Shown here piece by piece: positions 36,529 to 43,988 of a DNA stretch of 64,000 nt (the first letter of the stretch is position 1; each line of letters starts with the position of its first letter). This stretch comes from Paenibacillus sp. Root444D2 (GTDB lineage Bacteria > Bacillota > Bacilli > Paenibacillales > NBRC-103111). The notes below the pieces were generated by a model. The model did not search any database, had not been told where the DNA came from, and saw nothing but the letters and a program-made list of their open reading frames with translations. The position numbers and the translations under genes were made by a program. The DNA lies in contig NZ_LMEO01000001.1 of NCBI RefSeq assembly GCF_001426375.1, positions 312,840-376,839 of the forward strand. Direction: 5' to 3'.

Positions 36529-36555
36529 AAGACCCAGCAAAAATTGCTGAGTCTT
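36529..36555. terminator. Hairpin upstream of the HNH gene
   Basis: TAAGACTCAGCA / TGCTGGGTCTTA (minus strand) is a strong stem with a weak T-tract. It may terminate transcripts arriving from the right. Confidence 0.5.
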
Positions 36556-36674
36556 ACTGTATTGGTTCCGTCGATTGGGGAGTAACTATCTCCAACCTAT
36601 ACACTCAAAATGGCATATAGGGCATTGTCGCTTGATACATCACAAGCTAATGGTGTTACACATCAGGCCATAAA

Positions 36675-36711
36675 TATAAAAAACTCACTCCTGAACTTGT
36701 CAGGAATGAGT
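36675..36711 (-). terminator. Terminator after the lipoprotein gene
   Basis: ACTCATTCCTGA / TCAGGAGTGAGT (one wobble) is followed by TTTTTTATATTT on the minus strand. Confidence 0.85.
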
Positions 36712-36752
36712 CTGATTATTAAATACTCTAAGATCAATTTATCTAGATTTAT

Positions 36753-37148
36753 CTACTTAATTATCTTGTTGATAGCCTCTACTTCGGTAATGTACTTCTG
36801 ACGTATCTCAGATCGTTTCGACTCTTCCTTCTCCACTGAGTAAAGTGTGGCATATCCCGACATCTGAGAGATATGCTTAAGGACTTCTGTCTCCTGTTTG
36901 TTTGGTTTCTTACCCCATTTGTCAAAGAAGAATTGAGCCTCAGAGAGAATGGCTTCGGAATCGAAATCCGGTCTCTTCATACTTGAGTCAAACGAGCTAA
37001 CGATCTGCTTGGCATCCTTTGCAAAGTCTGCATCGACGGATGCTCCGCAAGCAGTCAGAGCTAAAACGCTTGACAGGGCTAGTGCCTGAGTAATCTGTTT
37101 CCACTTCTTGGAGAATTGAAATTGAATATTAACTACATCGAAATTCAT
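36753..37148 (-). CDS. Prophage lipoprotein
   Basis: 131 residues from ATG 37148, chosen because GGGG lies 7 bases upstream. The N-terminus is positively charged (KKWKQ), then a hydrophobic stretch ending in the lipobox LTAC-GAS. The mature part is helical and charged. Prophage lipoproteins of this type often act in superinfection exclusion (as in TP-J34 Ltp). It is flanked by terminators, so it is a monocistronic cargo gene. The function is inferred. Confidence 0.75.
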   Translation of the reverse strand: MNFDVVNIQFQFSKKWKQITQALALSSVLALTACGASVDADFAKDAKQIVSSFDSSMKRPDFDSEAILSEAQFFFDKWGKKPNKQETEVLKHISQMSGYATLYSVEKEESKRSEIRQKYITEVEAINKIIK

Positions 37149-37346
37149 TGTATTACCCCTTACTATAGGAAGATTCGGGATCATTCTACTATTTATATAC
37201 AATGAAATCAATCGTTTTGAATATTATTATCCCAAAGCCCAATATCTCAAATGGATATGGCTAAAATACTGAATTTGCAAACTCATCATATTTATGTTAC
37301 ATTAAATCCAAATAACTATTTTTAAGATTGAAAAATAAAAAGTAGT

Positions 37347-37378
37347 ACGAATAAAAGCCCTAAGTTAAGCTTAGGGCT
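37347..37378 (-). terminator. Strong hairpin/terminator 5' of the lipoprotein region
   Basis: A perfect stem AGCCCTAAG/CTTAGGGCT with a TTTTATT tail on the minus strand. It is the last of a set of hairpins following the RNA-polymerase-like gene. Confidence 0.75.
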
Positions 37379-37402
37379 AAAACTCATACCATATAGGAGG
37401 AT

Positions 37403-37632
37403 GCCAACTTGATCCCCATCAATTGCTGAGTTGGCTTGCTTATTCTTTTGTTTATTGTCGGAGAATAAACATGGTTCCCTTGCGGTGACACCGACGAAAT
37501 AACTAACTATATATCATATATAAAATTCACTTGAAAGTCAAACAAAAAATAAAAGGAGAAATGACCGCCACTACTGAGCTTACCTTTTGGTGGGGCAACT
37601 ATTGGTATACCTTTGCACTCAACCATCTCTCC
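37403..37632 (-). ncRNA. Structured non-coding zone downstream of the polymerase gene
   Basis: The 520 bases between the lipoprotein and the 918-residue gene hold no convincing gene. On the minus strand they contain a closed 78-base element (GGAGAGATG 37632-37624 pairing with CATTTCTCC 37563-37555, with an internal CCAC/GTGG stem), a GTCGG/CCGAC stem (37457-37495) with the inner palindrome CGGTG-A-CACCG, and GCCAACT/AGTTGGC (37403-37435) with inner TTGAT/ATCAA. It could be a small RNA or staged terminators. Confidence 0.4.
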
Positions 37633-37669
37633 ATATAGGAATTTTCACTAGTACTAGAAAACCCTTATT

Positions 37670-40426
37670 CTATAAGGCTTTTTGAAGACTCTCGCTAGAA
37701 AAAAACTCGTTTTTCTTAAAAGTTCTAATAAATACAGTCTTCTGTGCTTGATATAAAACGTTAAGCGATCTAATCGTGCTATTATCTGACTCACTTTTTA
37801 TGATATTCATGATAGCTGCATACATCGTGTCTGGCTTAATTTTTAGTTTAGTTACACAGTCTACGGCTTCAGACGTAAGTTCATTTCGTTCATACTCCAA
37901 CATCTCTTCCTCATCTTTATCTACCTCTTGTTTATGTGTGCTCTTAATGTTATTAGCCAACTCATCTAAAATATCTAAAAGTTTATTTTTCTGAGGGTTG
38001 TTAGCATCTCCAGCATCACCCTTAACAATTAGATCAATAATATTTAAATCTTCGATTCTTTGTGCATTTTTTATGTCTGTGAATTTATTATATAGGTAGT
38101 CCATCGGACAATTATAAGACTTAATTTTGTTTTCTTTCATCGCCTTAAGTTTCTTATTACCCTTCTTAGCTACTTTGCTATTACGGACTAACCACCAATG
38201 TGGCTTGTATTTAAGCATATCTTCTGTTTTCTTCACATCTATAATTTGCTCTTTAATATCTACTTCTGGCATACGTTTGGCAAGGTCAATACACAAACCT
38301 GATAACACAGTCAAACAACTCAACTTTTCCCACATATTCTTACAATCCTTATTTCTACTCTCGGCCTCCCAAATATTACTCACAATGAGCTGCGCTACAT
38401 TTGTTACCTGTCCAATAAACTTTTGGGAGTCCATTAGAGTGTTATCAATTTTCGCCATATTTCCAGTGTTTACGGTGTACGTAGAAGGATCTGTTCCAAC
38501 ATCACTAATACAAACTCTATACTCCTCTTTACATTTCTTAGCTAAATCTGATAGCTCGCTGCTATTTGTCAACAAAACTGTGTCAGAATCGTAATCTGAA
38601 CCACTGAGAATGGCCTGTAACGGATGTTTTACACAATTTACTACAACAATATTCTTAGTTAAATGAGGTAAGTATTCATTTATCAGTTCATTATCTACAT
38701 TCTCTACAGATAAAACATTACTTGGTGAGGTGTGAGGGCTTCTGAAGCCTGCCAAGGAATCACCAAAAGGAAACATCTTAGTGTATACCTGATTGTCGTT
38801 TAACGCTAATTTAGACTCTCTGTAGTCTTCTACAGTAACTGCAAGCATTTCAATTGGATTCCCTAATAACACGGCATAATCCGCATTAAGAATCTTCACT
38901 TTTCCGCTTTTAACACGATCAACATATTTATTAATTGTCTTAGACTTCCATTGTCTGAACATCTTTGTATGGGCAATCTTAGGATTATTTTTATACAGAT
39001 CAATCATCATTTGATTTCCATTGGTGATTTCTGCTGTATCAGCCACATATCCCAAGAAAGTATCCATATTATTCTTCAAGTTAATTACAAACTCTGATTC
39101 ATATGAAGCAATCTTGATTAATTGATCATTGTCACACGGCAATGAATTTAACATTTGATAACTCATTTGCTGGATAGTTCTGCCTTCTTCATCTGTTCCA
39201 AGTTTACTTTGCTTTTCTTCTTTTACAATTCCAAATAGTGAACCTTCAGCATCAACAACTTCACACCAGTGATTCCACATATCTTTTTTAGTGCCCACCA
39301 TATTAGAAAACTTAAGGGCTTTAATGGATGAAGGGGTAGTAATCATATGTACGTCTTTAGCATAAACGGTGCCTAATCCAAAATAATCATCTTTTAATTG
39401 CCATGTATCAAAGTCAATTCCATTCTTTTCAGCAAAATCTTGCAGATACTTTTGAACTGAGCAACGAAAAGCAGCACTTTTAAAAAAGTGATTCCTAAGT
39501 AAAAACATACTTTTTTTACTACCCTCGAAGTATTGCTCATCAAGTAAACTTTGCCCATCAAACAAACTCTGTGTAACTGGTGCTTCTCCAGACTTACTTT
39601 TTAGAATTCCGTCAACACCAACGCTAACAACATTAACATCCTGATCAAAAACACTTTCAACATCATCAATAACCAGAATGTTTTTTGTTGGTATTTTAAC
39701 CATGCTATTAATACAGCTTCCAACTAGTGACTCATAGGCCAGCAATGAAACATAATCAACCTTTTCTTTTCTGTTAAAGTCAATGCCCATCCGAGACCAA
39801 TTAATCATATTTTCATGAAAATTTATATCATCGCTTAGTTTTTCACGGATAAATAAAACCTTACCTGTTCGTGATTTTGCAGTACTTCGCTTATAAACAA
39901 CATACTTAATCTCATCTAAAATCTCACCAGTATTGTAATCAGTGATTTTCAATGTGAATCCTTCTTCGTATAGCAGATTTCTAAGTGATTTGTTGTCAAC
40001 CTCTTCCCAATCAAAATCAATCTCTTTAAGATTTTTTTCTAGGGATGTTATGTAGTCTTTTTTCTTTTGAATTTTCTCCTTAATCCGTTGTATGTCTTTT
40101 TTCTTGGTTAGATCCATTTCTTCCAGTTTTATAATTTGTTGTTTAGTTGTCTCAATCTTCTGGTTTAAGTTTGCATTATTTTCAGCCGCGTCACGAACTT
40201 TGGTTTTGAATTGTACACTGATTAAATCATTAGATTTACGTTTCTTTCTTTTGTTCGTAATGACATTTAACCCGTTTCTAACAAGCGCTTCTAACTCAAG
40301 TGACTTAGGAATCATTCCAACATACTTTAAATAAATCGGCTTATTACGTTCAACATGATTATAAATATTGCTTGCCTCTAAAGATGGAATATACACTGGT
40401 TTTTCTAAACTCAAATTATTAATCAA
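37670..40426 (-). CDS. Predicted single-chain phage RNA polymerase (two-barrel, YonO/QDE-1-like)
   Basis: 918 residues, about the size of SPbeta YonO. TTG start with AGGAGG 8 bases upstream. The N-terminal third has a coiled coil (residues about 70-140). The catalytic region reads FRSPHTSP (R562, P564, H565), then 35 residues later KHPL with H601, then ILSGSDYDSD with D611, D613 and D615. In the bacterial beta' subunit the same order is RAPTLH, then HPL, then NADFDGD, whose three aspartates bind the catalytic magnesium. Eukaryotic RNA-directed RNA polymerases show HP...GSDLDGD. The usual glycine is serine here. It lies just downstream of rep and ahead of all late genes on the same strand, so it is placed to transcribe them. 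Enzyme class is inference from motifs. Confidence 0.82.
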   Translation of the reverse strand: MINNLSLEKPVYIPSLEASNIYNHVERNKPIYLKYVGMIPKSLELEALVRNGLNVITNKRKKRKSNDLISVQFKTKVRDAAENNANLNQKIETTKQQIIKLEEMDLTKKKDIQRIKEKIQKKKDYITSLEKNLKEIDFDWEEVDNKSLRNLLYEEGFTLKITDYNTGEILDEIKYVVYKRSTAKSRTGKVLFIREKLSDDINFHENMINWSRMGIDFNRKEKVDYVSLLAYESLVGSCINSMVKIPTKNILVIDDVESVFDQDVNVVSVGVDGILKSKSGEAPVTQSLFDGQSLLDEQYFEGSKKSMFLLRNHFFKSAAFRCSVQKYLQDFAEKNGIDFDTWQLKDDYFGLGTVYAKDVHMITTPSSIKALKFSNMVGTKKDMWNHWCEVVDAEGSLFGIVKEEKQSKLGTDEEGRTIQQMSYQMLNSLPCDNDQLIKIASYESEFVINLKNNMDTFLGYVADTAEITNGNQMMIDLYKNNPKIAHTKMFRQWKSKTINKYVDRVKSGKVKILNADYAVLLGNPIEMLAVTVEDYRESKLALNDNQVYTKMFPFGDSLAGFRSPHTSPSNVLSVENVDNELINEYLPHLTKNIVVVNCVKHPLQAILSGSDYDSDTVLLTNSSELSDLAKKCKEEYRVCISDVGTDPSTYTVNTGNMAKIDNTLMDSQKFIGQVTNVAQLIVSNIWEAESRNKDCKNMWEKLSCLTVLSGLCIDLAKRMPEVDIKEQIIDVKKTEDMLKYKPHWWLVRNSKVAKKGNKKLKAMKENKIKSYNCPMDYLYNKFTDIKNAQRIEDLNIIDLIVKGDAGDANNPQKNKLLDILDELANNIKSTHKQEVDKDEEEMLEYERNELTSEAVDCVTKLKIKPDTMYAAIMNIIKSESDNSTIRSLNVLYQAQKTVFIRTFKKNEFFSSESLQKAL

Positions 40427-40512
40427 ATATAAATCCTCCTAAAATTTAAATTCAATTCTGTTCAAAGGCGATCTTGACCTTGATCTTCGCCCTTCCATCT
40501 CTTCCGCTCTTC

Positions 40513-40534
40513 AGAATATCCTTACGGATATTCT
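40513..40534. repeat. Perfect 9-bp inverted repeat
   Basis: AGAATATCC-TTAC-GGATATTCT between the iterons and the polymerase gene. No T-tract; a possible protein-binding site or mRNA hairpin. Related GGATATATTCT follows 27 bases later. Confidence 0.45.
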
Positions 40535-40668
40535 TGTAATTGTTATTGTGATTCTTCTTGGATATATTCTGAAATTTATTATAAATAGTATTCTTATAGT
40601 TCTTATAGTGAGAAAATAGGTGCCTCAAACCCTTGATACGATTGACTATTTTCACTGGTCAAAATGAA

Positions 40669-40837
40669 GCCACGTACAGTTATTAGAAATCCATGTACCG
40701 ATTTTTCAAATTCATGTGTATATTTGAAAAATTCATGTGAATATATTACAAATCCAAGTACACGAAAATGAAAATTCATGTAACATTTTGAAAAATTCAT
40801 GTGCAGATTATGAAAATTCATGTACAGCTAACTCATC
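40669..40837. repeat. Iteron array, candidate prophage replication origin
   Basis: Eight direct repeats begin at 40669, 40690, 40711, 40732, 40753, 40775, 40796 and 40817, spaced 21 bases (one of 22), two helical turns. Consensus TTCATGTGNANATTTTGAAAA; the first two and the fifth are more diverged. The last two lie inside the 3' end of the rep-like gene. AT-rich sequence follows. Iterons next to an initiator gene are the hallmark of Rep-dependent origins. Confidence 0.85.
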
Positions 40838-41701
40838 AATTTGCTCTTCGACTCTGTATTGTTCCATGTAAGCCAGATTAGCTATAGGTATAAACTCTCT
40901 AGATGGTTCTTGCCTAAACATCAACTTGTCATCATAATTCTTTGGATAATTAATTTGGATCAATCCAAGTGATTCAAGTTTATCTATGTATTTATTCAAG
41001 GTCGTATCTGCACCTTTAATTTGTAATCTTTCAGCAATAGTGGAATTTCTCAAGTTAAATGGCTTCTGCTGCTCAGACTTCTCTTTGTGTATGCGAATAA
41101 AGAATAGATACAGGATAAATTCTGGTCGTGTTAAATAGCCCTTTGTGAGAAGGTCTAGATCATCGATTGTTACAGCAAAGAAATTGATTGGTGTCGTTCC
41201 TTCTTTAGTCTTCTTATGATCTGGTATAAAGTCTACATACCACTCAGGAACGGGAGATTTGCTTCTCCTTCCTTTTCTGTCCATTTTATAATTGATCAAG
41301 GAAACTTCTTTGGGTTCGCTTAAAATATCAATAATGTCTCGATGCGGATTGTATTGTGCTTTAACATTTCCTCTGATCAAGTTGATTTTTTTGATTGATT
41401 CCTTTAAATATCTTTCATGACATCCAAGATATGCAGCCATTTCCTTCTCATATAATGTAATTTTGTTTAGTTGTAGGAGATGGATAAAAATGAAAATGAC
41501 CATATCTAAATCAGAGAAATTCGTTTCAATTTTTGTATTACGATCAATGTACATTTCATCTTTTAATGGGTGGTAGTACAACTCTCTGTTTTCGTAGAAG
41601 TCGTCAAATATTCTGTTGTTGATCATGACAAATTTCATGTGTTCTTTGATGTAGCCTCTTACTTGTTCAGGATCTAATACCTGACGTTTAATTCTTGCCA
41701 T
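40808..41701 (-). CDS. Replication initiator-like protein
   Basis: 297 residues, basic, with two winged-helix-like regions: around residues 63-110 (DMVIFIFIHLLQLNKITLYEKEM, AAYLGCHERYLKESIKKI) and around 190-255 (RPEFILYLFFIRIHKEK, NSTIAERLQIKGADTTLNKYIDKL). This tandem plan fits plasmid/phage Rep initiators. The iterons overlapping its 3' end support the role. No phage helicase or helicase loader follows, so host DnaB recruitment is expected. GGAGG precedes ATG 41701. Confidence 0.75.
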   Translation of the reverse strand: MARIKRQVLDPEQVRGYIKEHMKFVMINNRIFDDFYENRELYYHPLKDEMYIDRNTKIETNFSDLDMVIFIFIHLLQLNKITLYEKEMAAYLGCHERYLKESIKKINLIRGNVKAQYNPHRDIIDILSEPKEVSLINYKMDRKGRRSKSPVPEWYVDFIPDHKKTKEGTTPINFFAVTIDDLDLLTKGYLTRPEFILYLFFIRIHKEKSEQQKPFNLRNSTIAERLQIKGADTTLNKYIDKLESLGLIQINYPKNYDDKLMFRQEPSREFIPIANLAYMEQYRVEEQIDELAVHEFS

Positions 41702-41843
41702 TCAGTTCCTCCAATTTTTCTAATGTTTTTTCACTTTTATAAGACTTTTTACTTGCAGATACCATCAAACCGTGTTATTCTTATCAAAGAAATATTTCAT
41801 AAGTACTTCATTCCTCACCGCAAATGAGGATGTAAAGCAAGTT

Positions 41844-41861
41844 TTCAGTTTTCAAAGAACA
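41844..41861 (-). promoter_or_regulatory. boxA-like antitermination site in the rep leader
   Basis: The minus strand reads TGTTCTTTGAAAACTGAA, very like the boxA element (TGCTCTTTGAAAACT) of Bacillales rRNA leaders. It lies 143 bases upstream of the rep start, in the presumed 5' leader. Confidence 0.45.
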
Positions 41862-41894
41862 GGAAGCACAACCTCCATTTCTACATAATTAAAT

Positions 41895-41966
41895 ATGAGT
41901 CTCAAAAATTGGGTGCAGTCAATCGACTGGGTCTATTTTTCGTTAGACCAGTTTTCGAGTCCTCAT
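41895..41966. other. Structured element in the rep/membrane-protein divergent region
   Basis: ATGAG-T-CTC (41895) pairs with GAG-TC-CTCAT (ending 41966); inside, CTGGGTCTA (41927-41935) pairs with TAGACCAG (41944-41951). The 418-base intergenic region 41702-42119 holds this element, the boxA-like site and the promoter of the plus-strand gene. Confidence 0.4.
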
Positions 41967-42078
41967 TAATATCTTCACATGGAAGTGAAAATCCGTCAAG
42001 CAGATATTTCCCCTCTATTTCCCTCCCCCTAATAAACCTTCTTATTTAGTAATATTTTACTTTTAATCTTCCATATTC

Positions 42079-42098
42079 GACATTATAATATAAATGTC
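42079..42098 (+). promoter_or_regulatory. -10 box overlapped by palindromic operator
   Basis: GACATT (42079-42084) and AATGTC (42093-42098) flank TATAAT (42084-42089). The -35 is poor, so the operator protein might be an activator or the promoter weak. It is upstream of the 42129 gene. Confidence 0.5.
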
Positions 42099-42128
42099 AT
42101 ATATATTTTACTTGGAGGTTTGAAGGAA

Positions 42129-42476
42129 ATGTTGAAAACGGCTTTTTTTTTCAGTATTATTCTTGAGGGATTATTAATTGGCGGCGTTTCATGGTTTAAG
42201 GGTGAATTCACTTTTAACATTTACTGGGTTGGTGGATCATTTGTAGTAATTTTTCTTATATTACTTGGATTAGCTGCAAACGAAGAAGAAAAAGAAACAG
42301 CTCAAAAGAACTATAGAAACGCCCTAGACATCCTTTCAAGAGACCCTAAAAACCCACAACTTAGGCAAAACGCATTAGATTGTGGTCGTAGGTATTATTC
42401 TTCCCTTCGAGATAATGGCAGGCTGACAATATACGATGAGCAAGCAATAACAAACGATATTCTGGCTGCTGGTTAA
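42129..42476 (+). CDS. Small two-helix membrane protein
   Basis: 116 codons with the stop, from ATG 42129 (GGAGG ten bases upstream; an in-frame TTG at 42120 is less likely). Two transmembrane helices (about residues 4-20 and 34-51), then a soluble helical tail with ANEEEKETAQKNYRNALDIL and GRRYYSSLRDNGRLT. It has its own operator-like promoter and terminator, so it is expressed apart from the leftward genes. Possibly a lysogenic-conversion or exclusion protein. Confidence 0.65.
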   Translation: MLKTAFFFSIILEGLLIGGVSWFKGEFTFNIYWVGGSFVVIFLILLGLAANEEEKETAQKNYRNALDILSRDPKNPQLRQNALDCGRRYYSSLRDNGRLTIYDEQAITNDILAAG

Positions 42477-42487
42477 TAATAAAATTT

Positions 42488-42520
42488 TGACTCCCATAAC
42501 TTTGGGGGTCATTTTTATTT
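42488..42520 (+). terminator. Terminator after the two-helix membrane protein
   Basis: The stem TGACTCCC/GGGGGTCA is followed by TTTTTATTT on the plus strand. It may also act on the converging leftward operon. Confidence 0.75.
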
Positions 42521-42578
42521 CCCTCCCCTTTTCCTCAGGATCACAACTATTACCAACAAAACGAGTCTCAGTTAATCT

Positions 42579-42899
42579 TCAGTAATGTAACACTTTACGT
42601 ATGAGATTGCTCATATACTCAACAGCACGCTCTAATTCGACCAGATGCAGCTCTCTCTGCTCGTCATCTGTAAAGGCGACTATTTGGTCACCTAACTTGA
42701 TAGAGTCGCTTAAAACCACCTTATATCCGCCATCACGCTCTAGTGAGATTACGCGCTGTAGATCCATTTGTGTTTGGATTGTGTACTGGTAAACGTTGAT
42801 TATGGAAAGTTTGATTGGTCTACGTTGCAACTTGGTGTGCTCATAGGCTTCGCGCTCTTCATCATTGGAAAATGGTGTACCATCGTAGGCTTCAAACAA
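42579..42899 (-). CDS. Last gene of the MazF-like operon, function unknown
   Basis: 106 residues from TTG 42899 with AAAGGAGGAG upstream. The N-terminus is acidic (SNDEEREAYEH) and the rest amphipathic (QTQMDLQRVISLERDGGYKV, ELERAVEYMSNLIRKVL). No known motif. Third gene after the MazF-like one. Confidence 0.55.
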   Translation of the reverse strand: MFEAYDGTPFSNDEEREAYEHTKLQRRPIKLSIINVYQYTIQTQMDLQRVISLERDGGYKVVLSDSIKLGDQIVAFTDDEQRELHLVELERAVEYMSNLIRKVLHY

Positions 42900-42940
42900 A
42901 TGGGAACTCCTCCTTTAAGTTTGGTACGACATCGTATCAT

Positions 42941-43096
42941 TTACCTTACCAACATAAATCTGTAGCGACCATGCTCTAATCTGCCAGTACGCTCCACTTG
43001 GCTAATGATTGAATCATGTTCTTTCAACCCAATATTGATTAAGAATTGAATGAATGCATCTTTGGTAAACATACCTTTGCCGATTACCGCGTACAT
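42941..43096 (-). CDS. Small protein overlapping the MazF-like stop
   Basis: 51 residues, MYAVIGKGMFTKDAFIQFL to RYRFMLVR. Its ATG overlaps the MazF-like stop by 13 bases with AAGGGA upstream, so it is translationally coupled. Basic, helical then beta. It could be an operon partner of the toxin-like protein. Confidence 0.55.
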   Translation of the reverse strand: MYAVIGKGMFTKDAFIQFLINIGLKEHDSIISQVERTGRLEHGRYRFMLVR

Positions 43097-43479
43097 GTCA
43101 TCACGTCCCTTCTGTAAATGAATTTCTCATACAGGCCGTTGCTGATAAGTAGTGCAATATCAATCTTCTCCATAGTTTCCTTGTCTAATGTTGCTACTTT
43201 GCGCTGGAGCCTAAATTTATCTGCTACCCTTTGCTGCTCACAGGATACGAAACAATCTTTATTTAATCCATGAAACTCAGCCGATAAATTTACATGGGTT
43301 GGGAGGCGTTTCTTAGTTTTGGATGAAGTAATTGGGCAAATTTGAACGGTGGGTGAATGACGATTTCCCGCCTCACATTGCACGATGACCACAGGTCTCT
43401 GGAGGCCTGAATATTCAGAGCCAAGCGATCCTGTTAAGTCACATATGAAAACGTCCCCTCTTCGATACATTTGTTCCAT
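43084..43479 (-). CDS. MazF/PemK-like endoribonuclease toxin family protein
   Basis: 131 residues from ATG 43479 (MEQMYRRGDVFICDL), chosen because AAGG lies 8 bases upstream; GTG/ATG codons just before are possible. The MazF fold shows in RRGDVFICDL, GSEYSGLQRPVVIVQ, PTVQICPITS and PTHVNL. MazF proteins cut mRNA at specific short sequences. A classical MazE is not visible; small neighbours could play that part. Transcribed from a strong promoter with an operator. Confidence 0.88.
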   Translation of the reverse strand: MEQMYRRGDVFICDLTGSLGSEYSGLQRPVVIVQCEAGNRHSPTVQICPITSSKTKKRLPTHVNLSAEFHGLNKDCFVSCEQQRVADKFRLQRKVATLDKETMEKIDIALLISNGLYEKFIYRRDVMTCTR

Positions 43480-43581
43480 TTTCATCACCTTTTAATTAGA
43501 ATTTTTTTACCACCTCACTCCCCAATTCTGGGGAATGAACGCTTCAGACTTAAGGCGGTTTAAAGTCGCCTGAACGACTGT

Positions 43582-43857
43582 TTACACTAAACCCAAACGA
43601 ATGTTGTCATAACGGAAGATGCTAGTATGTATGAAATCGAATCCAAAATCCCAATTGAATGTACGCCAGAAACCTTGAACATCTTCTTCCGAATATTCTT
43701 GCTCAACTACCTCAATAGCTGCTGCACATTCCTCTTCAACTTCTCCATATGGATCAAGTGTTACTGTTTCCTTGAGAAGATTGATAAGACCTTGCTTTGT
43801 GCCTTCCATTGCTTCTTGGATTACTTCAATCAGGGATAATCTGATTTCCATTTTCAT
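43582..43857 (-). CDS. Acidic phage protein upstream of the MazF-like gene
   Basis: 91 residues. It starts MKMEIRLSLIEVIQEAMEG and has an acidic middle (EVEEECAAAIEVVEQEYSEED) and an aromatic C-terminus. GGAGCG precedes the start. First gene of the operon. Its acidity would suit an antitoxin, but it lacks a recognisable DNA-binding domain. Between it and the MazF-like gene is a CCCC/GGGG hairpin (43515-43536). Confidence 0.55.
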   Translation of the reverse strand: MKMEIRLSLIEVIQEAMEGTKQGLINLLKETVTLDPYGEVEEECAAAIEVVEQEYSEEDVQGFWRTFNWDFGFDFIHTSIFRYDNIRLGLV

Positions 43858-43888
43858 CGCTCCTTTAGTTTGTTCCTTCTTTAATTAC

Positions 43889-43917
43889 AATATACAATAC
43901 TCAATATTGAATGTCAA
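43889..43917 (-). promoter_or_regulatory. Sigma-A type promoter of the MazF-like operon, operator in the spacer
   Basis: TTGACA (43917-43912), a 17-base spacer and TATATT (43894-43889) on the minus strand. The palindrome TCAATATTGA (43901-43910) lies within the spacer. Confidence 0.85.
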
Positions 43918-43927
43918 ATTAAATTAT

Positions 43928-43956
43928 TTGATTCTCATTATTGAATTTTGTATAGT
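43928..43956 (+). promoter_or_regulatory. Sigma-A type promoter of the XRE gene, operator in the spacer
   Basis: TTGATT, a 17-base spacer and TATAGT. The near-palindrome TCATTATTGA (43935-43944) sits in the spacer, 34 bases from the sister site in the divergent promoter, suggesting one repressor controls both. Confidence 0.75.
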
Positions 43957-43988
43957 AATATTAAGGAATAGGGAAAGGAGGTAGATGT

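Noticed and set aside
36610..36801. Plus-strand 63-codon frame
   Set aside because: Spans two terminator hairpins and the lipoprotein end, with no ribosome site.
37555..37632. tRNA-Ser-like gene on the minus strand
   Set aside because: The 5' end and 7-bp acceptor pairing look right, but there is no T-loop motif, no convincing anticodon arm and no CCA. Kept only as a structured element.
37561..37638. 25-codon frame starting MTATTELTFWW on the plus strand
   Set aside because: The ribosome site is only two bases from the ATG and the codons are explained by the inverted repeat.
40452..40655. 67-codon Lys/Asn-rich minus-strand frame
   Set aside because: GTG start without ribosome site, low-complexity composition and overlap with the AT-rich origin region.
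40603..40821. 72-codon minus-strand frame with repeating MNFH/HEF units
   Set aside because: It is the iteron array read as protein (21 bases equals 7 codons); no ribosome site.
40669..40837. CRISPR array
   Set aside because: Repeats are contiguous 21-22 bp units without spacers and overlap a coding end; they fit iterons.
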